From: Roseococcus suduntuyensis
GTDB taxonomy: Bacteria > Pseudomonadota > Alphaproteobacteria > Acetobacterales > Acetobacteraceae
DNA: 64,000 nt
Assembly (NCBI RefSeq): GCF_014196305.1
Contig: NZ_JACIDJ010000001.1
Span: 1,102,290-1,166,289, forward strand
Direction of reading: 5' to 3'
Part shown: one piece after another, positions 51,764 through 60,853 of the stretch
Numbering within the stretch: the stretch's first letter is position 1
Layout: every line of letters starts with the position of its first letter
Translations under genes and position numbers: made by a program
Notes under the pieces: generated by a model
The model's database searches: none
Told to the model about the DNA's origin: nothing
The model's input: only the letters and a program-made list of their open reading frames with translations

Positions 51764-52994
51764 CCGCCACCGTGCGCGGGGCGGGCTCCTCCGCCTTTTC
51801 CCAGAGTTCCGGGTGCAGTTCCTCGGGGCTGTTGGGGAACCACAGCGCGCAGCCCAGCGTGACCGTGGCGGCCCCGGCCAGCGCCACCATGGCGGCCGCC
51901 AGGTTGCCCGTGCTGGCGTGCAGGAAGCCCACCAGCGGCGCGGCGCAGGCGGCCCCAAGGAAGCCCACGGTGAAGCGCAGCGAATAGAGCTTGGCGCGCA
52001 ATTCCGGCGCCACGTAGCGCGCGGTGATGGTCTCGTTCACCGTCACCTGGCCGAAGATGGCCGCCGCCATCAGCCCCGCCAGCGGCAGCACGATCCAGCC
52101 ATCCAGGAAGGACAGCGCCAGCATTCCCGGCACCAGCACGATGGCCAGCGGCATGAAGACCGATTTCAGCGTCATCCGGTCAATCATGTGGCCCACGGTG
52201 AACTGCGCGAGGCCCCCGCACAGCGTCGCCAGGAAGGCCAGCAGCCCCACCACCGGCAGCAGGTCGGGCGAGGAGGCCAGGCGTTCCTCCATCAGCTTCG
52301 GGATCAGCATGGTGTAGGCGTTGAAGACCAGGCCCGACACCACCGCGATCAGCATCAGCGAGATCACGGCGCGGCGGACGATGGCGCGCGGGATGCGCGG
52401 GAAGGGGCGCGTCTGGACGCCGGCGCGGCGGGCGTCATAGGCGGGCTCACGCAGGTAGGCCAGGCCGATCACCATGCAGGCCAGCCCCGGCAGCACGAAG
52501 GCCCAGCGCCAGCCGAGCTGGGCGGCCAGGAAGGCCGTGACCACCGGGGCAAGTGCGACGCCCAGGTTCCCGAAGACGCCGTTGATGCCCATGGCGCGGC
52601 CCACCCGGTTGCCGCCGGCCTCGCTGATGATGGCGGTGCCGATGGGGTGGTAGATGGCCGAGAAGGCGCCCATCACCGCCAGCGCCACGGCCAGCCCCAG
52701 CGGCCCCGAGGTGAAGCCCGCCGCCGCCATGGCGGCCCCCGAGCCCAGGAAGAAGGCCGACATCATGGCCTTGCGCCCGAAGCGCGCGGCGAGCCAGCCC
52801 ATGGGCAGCGCGCCCAGCCCGTAAATCACGAACATGCCGGTGCCGAGCGCGATGATGGGCCCGTATTCCGTGCCGAAGGGCGCCCCCGGCTCCTGCACCA
52901 TGGCCAGCACGGCGGTGGCCAGCACCAGCAGCCCGTAATGGGTGAAGCTGTGCGCGGCGTTGATGAAGCAGATCTGGCGGGTGGTGCTGGTCAT
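51750..52994 (-). CDS. MFS transporter
   Basis: A 414-residue 12-span carrier. It begins TRQICFINAAHSFTHYGLLVLATAV and contains MGWLAARFGRKAMMSAFFLGSG and AFSAIYHPIGTAIISEAGGNRVGRAMGINGVFGNLG, reminiscent of the fosmidomycin-resistance branch and of other drug or acid exporters. The substrate is unknown. ATG 52994 overlaps by four bases the stop of a short upstream ORF made by duplication of its own start region. It diverges from an AraC regulator that is likely to control it. Confidence 0.87.
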   Translation of the reverse strand: MTSTTRQICFINAAHSFTHYGLLVLATAVLAMVQEPGAPFGTEYGPIIALGTGMFVIYGLGALPMGWLAARFGRKAMMSAFFLGSGAAMAAAGFTSGPLGLAVALAVMGAFSAIYHPIGTAIISEAGGNRVGRAMGINGVFGNLGVALAPVVTAFLAAQLGWRWAFVLPGLACMVIGLAYLREPAYDARRAGVQTRPFPRIPRAIVRRAVISLMLIAVVSGLVFNAYTMLIPKLMEERLASSPDLLPVVGLLAFLATLCGGLAQFTVGHMIDRMTLKSVFMPLAIVLVPGMLALSFLDGWIVLPLAGLMAAAIFGQVTVNETITARYVAPELRAKLYSLRFTVGFLGAACAAPLVGFLHASTGNLAAAMVALAGAATVTLGCALWFPNSPEELHPELWEKAEEPAPRTVAAPAE

Positions 52995-53104
52995 CGCCGC
53001 GCACTCCCCGCGCCGAGGCCAGGGTTGGTGTGGCGGCTGGCCTTGGCGCGGTCGGCAAAGCTTGCGGCGTTGATGAAGCAGATCTGGCGGGTGGTGCTGG
53101 TCAT
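52991..53104 (-). CDS. Upstream ORF (37 aa) formed by duplicated MFS start
   Basis: The first 14 codons of the MFS gene (MTSTTRQICFINAA) are present a second time, 110 bp upstream, beginning at 53104. The copy runs out of register, reads on for 23 codons (SFADRAKASRHTNPGL...) and stops at TGA 52993-52991, overlapping the MFS ATG as ATGA. It could be a leader that couples translation to the MFS gene, or an inert duplication. No independent evidence for expression. Confidence 0.4.
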   Translation of the reverse strand: MTSTTRQICFINAASFADRAKASRHTNPGLGAGSARR

Positions 53105-53148
53105 GGCGGATACGCTAGCCTGTCTGCCCTTCAACGTCCGGACGGAAC

Positions 53149-53961
53149 ATGTCGGCAGACGGACAAAACCCGCGCACCCCCAATCTGCGCACCTTGGCCC
53201 AGGAACAGGCCGATCGGCCGCTCACCGCCTATGCGCGCGACTACACCGATGGCGAGGCAACGGGCTGGCACCACCACGGCCGCGCCCAGCTTCTCTACGC
53301 GACGCGCGGCGTGATGCGGGTGGCGACGCGGGAATACAACTTCACCGTTCCCCCCGGCCGGGCGCTCTGGGTGCCGGCCGCCATGCCGCATGCGGTGGCG
53401 GTGGAAGGGCCGCTCGCCATGCGCGCCCTGTTCTTCCGGGAGGATGCGGCGGTGCTGGGCGAGGGCAGGGCGCTGGTCCTGGCCGTCTCGCCCCTGCTGC
53501 GCGAACTCATCCTCGCCGCCTGCGCGGAGCCGCTGGAATGGGATGTGCAGGGCCGCGGCGGGCATCTGGCGGCCTTGATCGCGGAGGAGGTGGCGCGTGC
53601 CCCGCAACTGCCCTTCGGCCTGCCCGCCCCGCGCGACGCGCGGCTGCGCCGGCTGGCGGATGCGCTGGCCGCCGACCCGGGGCGCGACTGGACGCTGGAG
53701 GAATGGGCGCAGCGCTGCGGCGGCTCGGCGCGGACGCTCGCCCGGCTGTTCCAGGCGGAGACGGGGATGGGCTTCGCCCGCTGGCGCCAGGCGCTGCGCC
53801 TGACCGAGGCGGCGGCGCTGCTGGCCGGCGGCGCCACGCCCGCGCGGGCCGCGGCGGCGGTGGGCTATGCCAGCGCGCCGGCCTTCGGCGCCGCCTTCCG
53901 GGCGGCCTTCGGCCTCACGCCCGGCGAGGCGCGGCTTATTCGACCGGGGTCATCGCCTTGA
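53149..53961 (+). CDS. AraC family regulator with cupin sensor
   Basis: A 270-residue regulator. Residues 25-100 form a cupin (GWHHHGRAQLLYATRGVMRV...PPGRALWVPAAMPHAV). The C-terminal AraC double HTH spans about 160-265: DWTLEEWAQRCGGSARTLARLFQAETGMGFARWRQALRLTEAAALLAGGATPARAAAAVGYASAPAFGAAFRAAFG. It resembles NimR-type regulators that control an adjacent divergent MFS exporter, which fits its position. Its 3' end overlaps the convergent XRE gene by 26 bp. Confidence 0.9.
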   Translation: MSADGQNPRTPNLRTLAQEQADRPLTAYARDYTDGEATGWHHHGRAQLLYATRGVMRVATREYNFTVPPGRALWVPAAMPHAVAVEGPLAMRALFFREDAAVLGEGRALVLAVSPLLRELILAACAEPLEWDVQGRGGHLAALIAEEVARAPQLPFGLPAPRDARLRRLADALAADPGRDWTLEEWAQRCGGSARTLARLFQAETGMGFARWRQALRLTEAAALLAGGATPARAAAAVGYASAPAFGAAFRAAFGLTPGEARLIRPGSSP

Positions 53962-54391
53962 TCAGGTCGAAGACGCGGCGGCGCACGGCGGGGTCCTGGA
54001 TGCGGTAATAGGCGCGCACCAGCTCCAGCGTCTCGCGCCGGTGCAGGGTGTCGTCCTCGAAGGGGGAGGATTCCTCGGCGAAGCCGGCCACGCGGCGGGC
54101 GAAGCCCTGGCTGCCGCCCACCTGGCCCGGCATGTCGTCGAAGAAGAAGCTGATGGGCACGTCCAGCACGCGGGAGAGGTCGAAGAGGCGGCTGGCGCCG
54201 ATGCGGTTCACCCCGCGCTCATACTTCTGGACCTGCTGGAAGGTGAGGCCCAGCGCCTCGCCCAGGCGTTCCTGGCTCATTCCCAGCAGCGTCCGGCGCA
54301 ACCGCACGCGGGAGCCGACATGAACGTCAATGGGGCTGGGGCGATGCTCGCGTTCCGCCTTGGCGTCCTGTCCGGAAACCGGCTCCTTCAT
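53936..54391 (-). CDS. XRE family transcriptional regulator
   Basis: A 151-residue regulator with a Cro/CI helix-turn-helix at residues 25-80 (VGSRVRLRRTLLGMSQERLGEALGLTFQQVQKYERGVNRIGASRLFDLSRVLDVPISFFFDDMP). The same arrangement is seen in alphaproteobacteria downstream of lnt as a conserved regulator, often followed by metK. The C-terminus carries a charged helix (LVRAYYRIQDPAVRRRVFDLIKAM). ATG 54391 has AAGGTGG upstream; ATG 54445 adds 18 unconvincing residues. It overlaps araC convergently. Confidence 0.9.
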   Translation of the reverse strand: MKEPVSGQDAKAEREHRPSPIDVHVGSRVRLRRTLLGMSQERLGEALGLTFQQVQKYERGVNRIGASRLFDLSRVLDVPISFFFDDMPGQVGGSQGFARRVAGFAEESSPFEDDTLHRRETLELVRAYYRIQDPAVRRRVFDLIKAMTPVE

Positions 54392-54621
54392 CGCAACGTC
54401 CACCTTTGCACTCCGCCGCTGGCCGCGCTCCGAAGGCGACCACACCCAGAACGGGCAGGATCGGATGCGCAGGATCGGCGGATTTGGCGCCGCATTCCGG
54501 CCACCTTTTTCGCACGATCACGAAACGGTCCTTAACGCAAAAGAAAGAAAGGGTCAATTCCCGATCTATGGTCTCAATAAAACTACAATTCTGGGTGGGA
54601 AAAATGAACGCTCTGGTTGCG
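54392..54621. other. AT-rich regulatory gap between lnt and XRE gene
   Basis: The stretch about 54530-54610 is markedly more AT-rich than the rest of the window (AAAAGAAAGAAAGGGTCAAT on the plus strand). On the minus strand TTGACC (54557-54552), a 16-bp spacer and TTAAGG (54535-54530) form a weak promoter for the XRE gene, implying a leader of about 130 bases. A 22-codon plus-strand ORF at 54604 is not convincing. Confidence 0.35.
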
Positions 54622-56145
54622 TCAATCGGGCCGGCGTCGCTGCAGCGCCATACCCAATATGCCCACGCATAGCAAGGCGCCGAGCGGCACCCAGAGACCC
54701 CAGCGGCTGAAGGGCGTGGGGGCAGCGGCGCCGGGCAAGGGGGCGATGGCGAAGCCCGTCTCGCCCAGTCCGATCCGCGCGCGCTCGCGGCCCAAGGCGT
54801 CATAGACAATCGAAATGCCGGTCTGCGCGGCGCGCACCAGGGGCAGGCCCTCCTCCACCGCGCGCAGGCGGCTGGCGGCCAGATGCTGGTAGGGGCCGGC
54901 GGAATGGCCGAACCAGGCATCATTGGTGATGTTCAGCAGCCAGCCGGGGCGGGTCGGCCCCGTCACCCGTCCGGGGAAGATCACCTCATAGCAGATCAAG
55001 GGGCTGAAGCCCGGAATCCCAGGAAGTTCAAGGGTTTGCCGCCCAGGCCCGGCGGTGAAGTCCACCCCGCCCGTCACCACGCGGATGGGAATCAGCCCCC
55101 GCAGCGGCATGTATTCGCCGAAGGGCACCAGATGCGACTTGTCATAAGCGGGGCCCATGGTGCCGGCGGCGTCCAGGCTGACCAGGCTGTTCCACAGCCG
55201 CGCGACGCGCCCCTCGGGCGACCATTCGGCGCGCACCGTTCCGGCCAGCAGCACCCCCCGCTCCGGCAGCACCGAGGCCGCGAGGCGCTGGGCGTCCGGG
55301 TCCTGGGCCAGCAGGAAAGGGCTCGCCGTCTCGGGCCAGATGGCCAGGATGGGCGCTTCCGGGGCGGCCTGCGCGGCCTCGGCGGTGCCTTCGCGGGTCA
55401 ACTGGAGGTATCTTTGGAAAATGGCGAGGCGCTGCGTCTCCTCCCATTTGAGATCCTGCGGAATGTTGCCCTGCACCAGCACCAGCCGGGCGGCGCTGTC
55501 CTCCGGCGCGGGCTGGCGCAGCACCCAGGCGCCCCCGCTGCCCCAAAGGGCCAGGCCCGAGAGCAGCAGCGGCGTCGCCACCCGCCAGCCCAGCGCGGGC
55601 AGGGCGGCCAGCAGGGCCGTCAGCAAGGAAAGCCCATGCACCCCCACAAAGGCGGCCGGTTGCAGCGGGATTTCGTGGAAGGCCCAGGCGGTGCCCAGCA
55701 GGTTCCAGGGGAAGCCGGTGAAGAGGAAGCCGCGCAGCATTTCGGACGCCGTCCAGGCGGCGGCGAAGACCAGCACGGCGGGCCAGCCCACGCCCGGCCT
55801 TCCCCGCCCCGCCCGCCACGCCGCCCAGGCCGGCAGCGCCATGAAGGCCGCGAGCGGCAGCGCCACCCCGGGCGCCGCGAAAGGCACCAGCCAGAACCAG
55901 GTGGCGAGGTCCGTGAACAGCGCGTGCGTCAGCCAATAGAGGCCGGCCACATGGTGCCCGAAGCCGAACAGCGCCCCCCACCACAGCGCCTGCCGCGCCC
56001 CCCCGGCCCGTGCCAGCACAGCCAGGAAGGTGGGGAAGGTCAGCAGCAGCACCGGCAACAGGTGCAAGGGCGGCAGCGCGAGGGCCGAGGCGGCGCCGAG
56101 CAGCAGGGAGGCGAGGCCCGGACGCGCGTTCAGGAAATTCCGCAT
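54622..56145 (-). CDS. lnt: Apolipoprotein N-acyltransferase
   Basis: A 507-residue inner-membrane enzyme that adds the third acyl chain to lipoproteins. Residues 1-210 hold about six to seven spans, then a nitrilase-like periplasmic domain. The catalytic triad is visible: Glu in ILAIWPETASPFLL, Lys in AYDKSHLVPFGEYMPLRG and Cys in SPLICYEVIFPGRV. A final C-terminal span follows (WGLWVPLGALLCVGILGMAL). Length is normal. It is the last gene of miaB-phoH-ybeY-corC-lnt. Confidence 0.95.
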   Translation of the reverse strand: MRNFLNARPGLASLLLGAASALALPPLHLLPVLLLTFPTFLAVLARAGGARQALWWGALFGFGHHVAGLYWLTHALFTDLATWFWLVPFAAPGVALPLAAFMALPAWAAWRAGRGRPGVGWPAVLVFAAAWTASEMLRGFLFTGFPWNLLGTAWAFHEIPLQPAAFVGVHGLSLLTALLAALPALGWRVATPLLLSGLALWGSGGAWVLRQPAPEDSAARLVLVQGNIPQDLKWEETQRLAIFQRYLQLTREGTAEAAQAAPEAPILAIWPETASPFLLAQDPDAQRLAASVLPERGVLLAGTVRAEWSPEGRVARLWNSLVSLDAAGTMGPAYDKSHLVPFGEYMPLRGLIPIRVVTGGVDFTAGPGRQTLELPGIPGFSPLICYEVIFPGRVTGPTRPGWLLNITNDAWFGHSAGPYQHLAASRLRAVEEGLPLVRAAQTGISIVYDALGRERARIGLGETGFAIAPLPGAAAPTPFSRWGLWVPLGALLCVGILGMALQRRRPD

Positions 56146-56188
56146 GGCGCGGCTTATGCCCGGAAAACCGGGCGGTGGATACGCGGCG

Positions 56189-56251
56189 CCTACTCCGCCG
56201 CGTTCCTTGCCGTCCGGCCTTTACTCCGCCGCGCCCTCTTACTCCGCCGCG
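56189..56251. repeat. TACTCCGCCGCG repeated three times at the corC 3' end
   Basis: Copies at 56191-56202, 56222-56233 and 56240-56251; the last contains the final Ala-Ala-Glu codons of corC and its stop on the minus strand. The two copies beyond the stop repeat the tail plus a stop (TAA or TAG), as in the thiolase and MFS tails. Confidence 0.75.
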
Positions 56252-57126
56252 CTTCGGGCGGCACCGGCCGCCGGCCGCCGCACGCGCAGCCGGCGGATGC
56301 GCCGTGCATCGGCCTCCAGCACCCGGAATTCCAGGCCCGAGGGGTGGGAGAAGATCTCGCCCCGCGCTGGCACGCGCTCGGCCAGGGTGAAGACGAGGCC
56401 GCCCACCGTATCTATGTCGCTGCCGCGTTCCTCGGACGTCAGCACCTCGCCCAGCTTTTCCTCGAAATCCTCGATGGGGGTGCGGGCGTCGAGTTCATAG
56501 ACGCCCTCGCCACGCTCGATGATCTGCGGCGCGCCGTCCTCGTCATGCTCGTCGGCGATGTCGCCCACGATGGTCTCGACCACGTCCTCGATGGTGACGA
56601 GGCCATCAATGCCGCCATATTCGTCCACCACCAGGGCCAGGTGCATCCGCTCCTGCCGCATGCGCAGCAGCAGGTCGAGCACGGGCATGGAGGGCACGAC
56701 GAAGAGGGGTTTCCGCAGCACGGAGCGCAGGGTGAAATCCCCCTCGCGCCCCATGGCGGCGATGATATCCTTGATGTGGACCATGCCCAGCACGTCATCC
56801 AGGTGGCCCTGGTAGACCGGGTAGCGGCTGTGGCCCTCGCGCTGGATGGCGGCCATGGCCTGGCCGAAGGTGAGGCCCACGGGCAGGGCGATGATGTCCG
56901 CGCGCGGCACCATCACGTCATTGGCCGTGGCGCCGCGCAGCTTCAGCACGTTGGACAGCAGGGCGCGCTCGTGCCGGTCCAGCGCGCGGGCATCGGGGGC
57001 GCCGCCGGAATCGGCCGGCGCGCCGATGAGTTCCTCGACGCGGTCGCGCAGGCTGTCGGCGGCGCGGCGGTTGAACAGGCCGCGGATGCGGCGGATCAGC
57101 TCGGGTTGTTGGCCGTCGCTCGCCAT
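56239..57126 (-). CDS. corC: CorC/HlyC family CBS-domain protein
   Basis: A 295-residue cytosolic protein. Two CBS domains lie at about 60-180 (VMVPRADIIALPVGLTFGQAMAAIQREGHSRYPVYQGHLDDVLGMVHIKDI and PVLDLLLRMRQERMHLALVVDEYGGIDGLVTIEDVVETIVGDIADEHDE). A C-terminal CorC_HlyC transporter-associated domain follows (YELDARTPIEDFEEKLGEVL...DIDTVGGLVFTLAERVPARGEI). Related proteins affect Mg/Co efflux. ATG 57126 overlaps the ybeY TGA; GTG at 57129 is also possible. Confidence 0.92.
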   Translation of the reverse strand: MASDGQQPELIRRIRGLFNRRAADSLRDRVEELIGAPADSGGAPDARALDRHERALLSNVLKLRGATANDVMVPRADIIALPVGLTFGQAMAAIQREGHSRYPVYQGHLDDVLGMVHIKDIIAAMGREGDFTLRSVLRKPLFVVPSMPVLDLLLRMRQERMHLALVVDEYGGIDGLVTIEDVVETIVGDIADEHDEDGAPQIIERGEGVYELDARTPIEDFEEKLGEVLTSEERGSDIDTVGGLVFTLAERVPARGEIFSHPSGLEFRVLEADARRIRRLRVRRPAAGAARSAAE

Positions 57127-57638
57127 CACGCGGCCCCCCGCCAGCGCGTGCGCCAGGGGTTGGCGACGCCCAGCCGCCGCAGGATGCGCGCCTCGGCGCG
57201 TTCCATCAGCATGGCCTCCCCGGCCGAAAGGTGGTCATGGCCGAGCAAATGCAGCGTCCCGTGCACGATGAGGTGGAGGAAATGGTCCTGGACCGCGCGG
57301 CCCTCGGCCAGCGCCTCCCGCCGCACGACACCGAGCGCCAGGGCCACATCGCCCAGCGTCAGGCTGCCATAGGGGGCAGGAAAGGAGAGGACGTTGGTGG
57401 CCTTCTCCTTGCCGCGGAAGCCGGTGTTGAGCCGCCGGATCTCGGCGTCATCGGTCAGCAGCAGGGTCAGGTGGCCATTGGCGCCCTGGTCGGCCAAAGT
57501 GGCCGTGACGGCACGGCGGGCCAAGGCCTCCGCACGGGGCAAGGCGGCACGCCAGCCCGGCGCGCCCAGCACCACATCCACATCGGCGAGCCCGGCGGCG
57601 AGTTCCGCACCGCCGGGCAGGCTACTTCCCGGTTCCAT
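57126..57638 (-). CDS. ybeY: Endoribonuclease YbeY (rRNA maturation)
   Basis: A 170-residue zinc RNase that matures 16S rRNA 3' ends and aids 70S quality control. The metal motif HLIVHGTLHLLGHDH (H-x3-H-x5-H) is intact, preceded by FRGKEKATNVLSFPAP. The start at ATG 57638 has GGAAGG six bases upstream; ATG 57644 would be too close to the same Shine-Dalgarno. It overlaps the phoH 3' end by 17 bases. Length is typical. Confidence 0.93.
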   Translation of the reverse strand: MEPGSSLPGGAELAAGLADVDVVLGAPGWRAALPRAEALARRAVTATLADQGANGHLTLLLTDDAEIRRLNTGFRGKEKATNVLSFPAPYGSLTLGDVALALGVVRREALAEGRAVQDHFLHLIVHGTLHLLGHDHLSAGEAMLMERAEARILRRLGVANPWRTRWRGAA

Positions 57639-58695
57639 CCACATCCTTCCCGGCGCCACTGCGGGGCATGTTGCCGCCGCGCTGCGCCTCCATTGCACCA
57701 TAGGCCGCGACGATGCGCCCCACGAGGGGGTGCCGCACCACGTCCTTCTCGTCGAAATGGGTGAAGCCTATTCCGGGCACCCCACGCAAGATGGAAATGG
57801 CCTCGACCAGTCCGGATTTCATCCCCGGCGGCAGGTCCACCTGGGTGGGGTCGCCGGTGATGGCCATGCGGGTGCCTTCGCCCATGCGCGTCAGGAACAT
57901 CTTCATCTGGGCGGGGGTGGTGTTCTGCGCCTCGTCCAGGATGGCGAAGGAATGGGCCAGCGTGCGGCCCCGCATGAAGGCGAGCGGGGCGATCTCGATC
58001 TCGCCGGCGGCGATGCGGCGGGCCACCTGCTCGGCCGGCAGCATGTCGTGCAGGGCGTCGTAGAGGGGGCGGAGATAGGGGTCCACCTTCTCCTTCATGT
58101 CGCCGGGCAGGAAGCCCAGGCGTTCGCCGGCCTCGACGGCGGGGCGGGAGAGCACGATGCGGTCCACCCGCTGCGCCAGCAGCAGCGCCACGCCCTGCGC
58201 CACGGCGAGATAGGTCTTGCCCGTGCCGGCGGGGCCGATGCCGAAGACCATCTCGTTGCGGGAGAGGGTCTCCATATAGGCGGCCTGGGCCGGGGTGCGG
58301 GGAGCGATGGCGCCGCGCCGGGTGCGGATTTGCGGGATGTCCTGGAGCGGCAGGCGGGGGTCGGCCTCGGCCTCGCCCTCTGCCATGCGGATGGCGGCCT
58401 CGACCTCGGCGCCGGTCAGGCTGCCGCCGCGCTCCAGACTGCGCCAGAGGCCACGCAGCACCTGTTCGGCCATCTGCGTGCGCTCGGCGGTGCCGCTCAG
58501 CGTGATGCGGTTGCCGCGGCAGGCCAGCCGCACGCCGCATCGGCTTTCGATCCGCGCCAGGTGCTTGTCGTGCTCGCCATAGAGCATCGGCAGCAGGGCG
58601 TTGTCCTCGAATTGCAGCGTGACGCTGCGGGATTCGGAGGAGGGGGGACCAGGGGGTTGACCCTGGCGGGCGCGGAGCGCGAGGGCGTTGCTCAA
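57622..58695 (-). CDS. phoH: PhoH-like ATPase (PhoL)
   Basis: A 357-residue P-loop ATPase with a KH-like N-terminal part (residues 25-95) and the PhoH domain. Walker A is [19 protein letters not shown], followed by the conserved [32 protein letters not shown] and Walker [24 protein letters not shown]. It is a partner of YbeY in many genomes, probably in RNA metabolism. Its start seems to be TTG 58695, overlapping the miaB TGA (TTGA); no ATG or GTG near fits as well. Confidence 0.92.
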   Translation of the reverse strand: MSNALALRARQGQPPGPPSSESRSVTLQFEDNALLPMLYGEHDKHLARIESRCGVRLACRGNRITLSGTAERTQMAEQVLRGLWRSLERGGSLTGAEVEAAIRMAEGEAEADPRLPLQDIPQIRTRRGAIAPRTPAQAAYMETLSRNEMVFGIGPAGTGKTYLAVAQGVALLLAQRVDRIVLSRPAVEAGERLGFLPGDMKEKVDPYLRPLYDALHDMLPAEQVARRIAAGEIEIAPLAFMRGRTLAHSFAILDEAQNTTPAQMKMFLTRMGEGTRMAITGDPTQVDLPPGMKSGLVEAISILRGVPGIGFTHFDEKDVVRHPLVGRIVAAYGAMEAQRGGNMPRSGAGKDVDGTGK

Positions 58696-60074
58696 GCGGC
58701 GTGTTGCTCCTGGTTGGGCGGGGGGGAAACCAGTTCGCCCGCGAGGGAATTGGGGTGTCCCGCGCGGATTCGCAGGGGTTGCACCGTGCCCACAAGTTCC
58801 AAACCGGCGATGGCATGCACCGGTTGCAACCAGGGCGTGCGCCCCGACAATTGTCCCGGATGGCGGCCAGGGCCGGTGAACAGCACGTCCACCATCTGCC
58901 CGGCCTTGGAGGCGTTGAAGGCGGCCTGCTGGGCGCGCAGCAGGGACTGGATCTCCTGCAGGCGGCGGTCCTTGGTGGCTTCGTCCACATGGCCGGCGGC
59001 GCCGTCGGCCGGCGTGCCGGGGCGGGGGGAATACTTGAAGCTGAAGGCCTGGGCGAAGCCCACGCGCTCGATCAGGCGGAGCGTGGCCTGGTGGTCGGCC
59101 TCGGTTTCGCCGGGGTGGCCGGCGATGATGTCCGTGGAGAGGGCGAGGTCGGGCCGGGCCTCCCGCAGCCGGTCCACGAGGCGGAGGTAGTCGTCCGCCG
59201 TGTGGCCCCGGTTCATGGCGGCCAGAACCCGGTCGCTGCCCGACTGGATGGGCAAATGCAGGAAGGGCATGACGGCCGGGATGTCGCGGTGGGCGGCGAT
59301 CAGCGCCTCATCCATGTCGCGGGGGTGGGAGGTGGTGTAGCGGAGCCGGAGCAGGCCCGGGATGGCGGCCAGCGCCTCCAGCAGCCGCGCCAGCCCCCAT
59401 TCGGCGCCCGCCGCATCGGCCCCGTGATAGGCGTTCACATTCTGGCCGAGCAGCGTGATCTCGCGCGCACCTTGGGCCACGAGGCGCCGCGCCTCGGCCA
59501 GCACCGCCTCGGGCGCGCGGGAATATTCGGCGCCACGGGTGTAGGGCACCACGCAGAAGGCGCAGAACTTGTCGCAGCCCTCCTGGATGGTGAGGAAGGC
59601 CGTGACGCCCTGGGGCGCGCTGGCCTCGGGCAGGTGGTCGAATTTTTCTTCCGTGGGGAATTCGGTGTCCACCACGGAACCGGCGGCGCGGGAGATGCGG
59701 GCCACCAGCTCGGGCAGCTTGTGGTAGCTCTGCGGGCCCAGCACCAGGTCCACATAGGGGGCGCGGGCGGTGATCTCGGCGCCCTCGGCCTGGGCGACGC
59801 AGCCGGCGACGGCCAGCAGCATGTCCTGGCCACCCGCGCGGCGGGCCTCCTTCATCACGCGCAGCCGGCCGAGTTCGGAGAACAGCTTCTCCGTCGCCTT
59901 CTCGCGGATATGGCAGGTGTTGAGGATGACCATGTCCGCCGCCTCGGGCGCATCCACGGGGGCATAGCCCAGGGGTGCGAGCACATCCGCCATGCGGTGG
60001 CTGTCATAGACATTCATCTGGCAGCCCCAGCTGCGCAGGAAGAGCTTCTTCTTCGGTGTGGTCGTCTGCGTCAT
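58692..60074 (-). CDS. miaB: tRNA-2-methylthio-N6-dimethylallyladenosine synthase MiaB
   Basis: A 460-residue radical-SAM methylthiotransferase acting on i6A37 tRNA. The UPF0004 domain has [32 protein letters not shown] and [10 protein letters not shown]. The radical SAM cluster is [17 protein letters not shown], followed by [32 protein letters not shown], and a TRAM domain near residues 380-445. ATG 60074 begins the minus-strand miaB-phoH-ybeY-corC-lnt operon, which is a common alphaproteobacterial order. Confidence 0.95.
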   Translation of the reverse strand: MTQTTTPKKKLFLRSWGCQMNVYDSHRMADVLAPLGYAPVDAPEAADMVILNTCHIREKATEKLFSELGRLRVMKEARRAGGQDMLLAVAGCVAQAEGAEITARAPYVDLVLGPQSYHKLPELVARISRAAGSVVDTEFPTEEKFDHLPEASAPQGVTAFLTIQEGCDKFCAFCVVPYTRGAEYSRAPEAVLAEARRLVAQGAREITLLGQNVNAYHGADAAGAEWGLARLLEALAAIPGLLRLRYTTSHPRDMDEALIAAHRDIPAVMPFLHLPIQSGSDRVLAAMNRGHTADDYLRLVDRLREARPDLALSTDIIAGHPGETEADHQATLRLIERVGFAQAFSFKYSPRPGTPADGAAGHVDEATKDRRLQEIQSLLRAQQAAFNASKAGQMVDVLFTGPGRHPGQLSGRTPWLQPVHAIAGLELVGTVQPLRIRAGHPNSLAGELVSPPPNQEQHAA

Positions 60075-60256
60075 GGAGGGGCCTCGCCGGCCGCCGAAGG
60101 GGCGGTCCAGCGGGGATAGGTGCGGAACAGCGGCCGCGCGGTCAAGAAGCGCGGCCCCAGTCCAGGGCGGGGTTCTGACGCATCATCGGCCTGGACGGTT
60201 CCAGAACGGGGCCGCGCCGGTCAAGGGAAAGCGTGTGAAGATGCGGTGTCGGGCGC

Positions 60257-60853
60257 TCAGCCGCGGCGGAACAGCACGGTGAGGTTGTTGGCCGGCATCT
60301 CCACCACCCGCTCCGGTGCGAAGTGCGGCGCGGCGGCGGCGGCCACCTCCTCCAGCGCGCGGAGTCCCCATTCCGGATTGCGCGCCCGCAGGTCCGCGTC
60401 GAAGGCGCTGTTGCCCGGCGCCGTCTCCACGCCCGCCCGCAGATAGGGGCCATACAGGATCAAGGGCGCCCCTGCCGGCAGCGCCGCCGCCGCGTGGCGC
60501 ATCAGCCCCAGCGTGGCGGCCCAGGGCGCGATATGGATCATGTTGATGCAGAGCACGGCTTGGGCGGGCGGGAAGGGCGCGTCCTCCAGCACATCCAGGC
60601 GGTTCGGCGGCAGCAGGTTGGCCGGGCCTTCCGCCTCCCGCCAGGCCGCGATGGAGGCCAGCGCCTCGGCCGAGGGGTCGGTGGGCTGGAAGCGCAGACC
60701 CGGAAATTCGCGGGCCAGGTGCAGCGCATGCTCCCCGCTGCCCGAGGCGATTTCCAGCACCAGGCCCGAGGCCGGCAGCATGTCCCGCAGCGCGGCCGCG
60801 ATGGGTTCCCGGTTGCGCGCCGTGGCGGGCGCATACAGCCGGGCGTCGGTCAC
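60257..60853 (-). CDS. DUF938 SAM-dependent methyltransferase
   Basis: A 198-residue protein of the DUF938 family. Its SAM-binding motif I is LVLEIASGSGEHALHLAREFPGLRFQPTDP; later come the fingerprint AVLCINMIHIAPWAATLGLMRHAAAALPAGAPLILYGPYLR and ARNPEWGLRALEEVAA. Substrates are unknown. GTG 60853 overlaps the stop of the reductase gene (GTGA). The frame stays open to 61081, but that is the reductase antiregister. Confidence 0.85.
   Translation of the reverse strand: MTDARLYAPATARNREPIAAALRDMLPASGLVLEIASGSGEHALHLAREFPGLRFQPTDPSAEALASIAAWREAEGPANLLPPNRLDVLEDAPFPPAQAVLCINMIHIAPWAATLGLMRHAAAALPAGAPLILYGPYLRAGVETAPGNSAFDADLRARNPEWGLRALEEVAAAAAPHFAPERVVEMPANNLTVLFRRG

Noticed and set aside
54604-54672. 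22-codon plus-strand ORF after GGTGGGAAAA
   Set aside because: Overlaps the end of lnt antisense, weak SD, no recognisable sequence.
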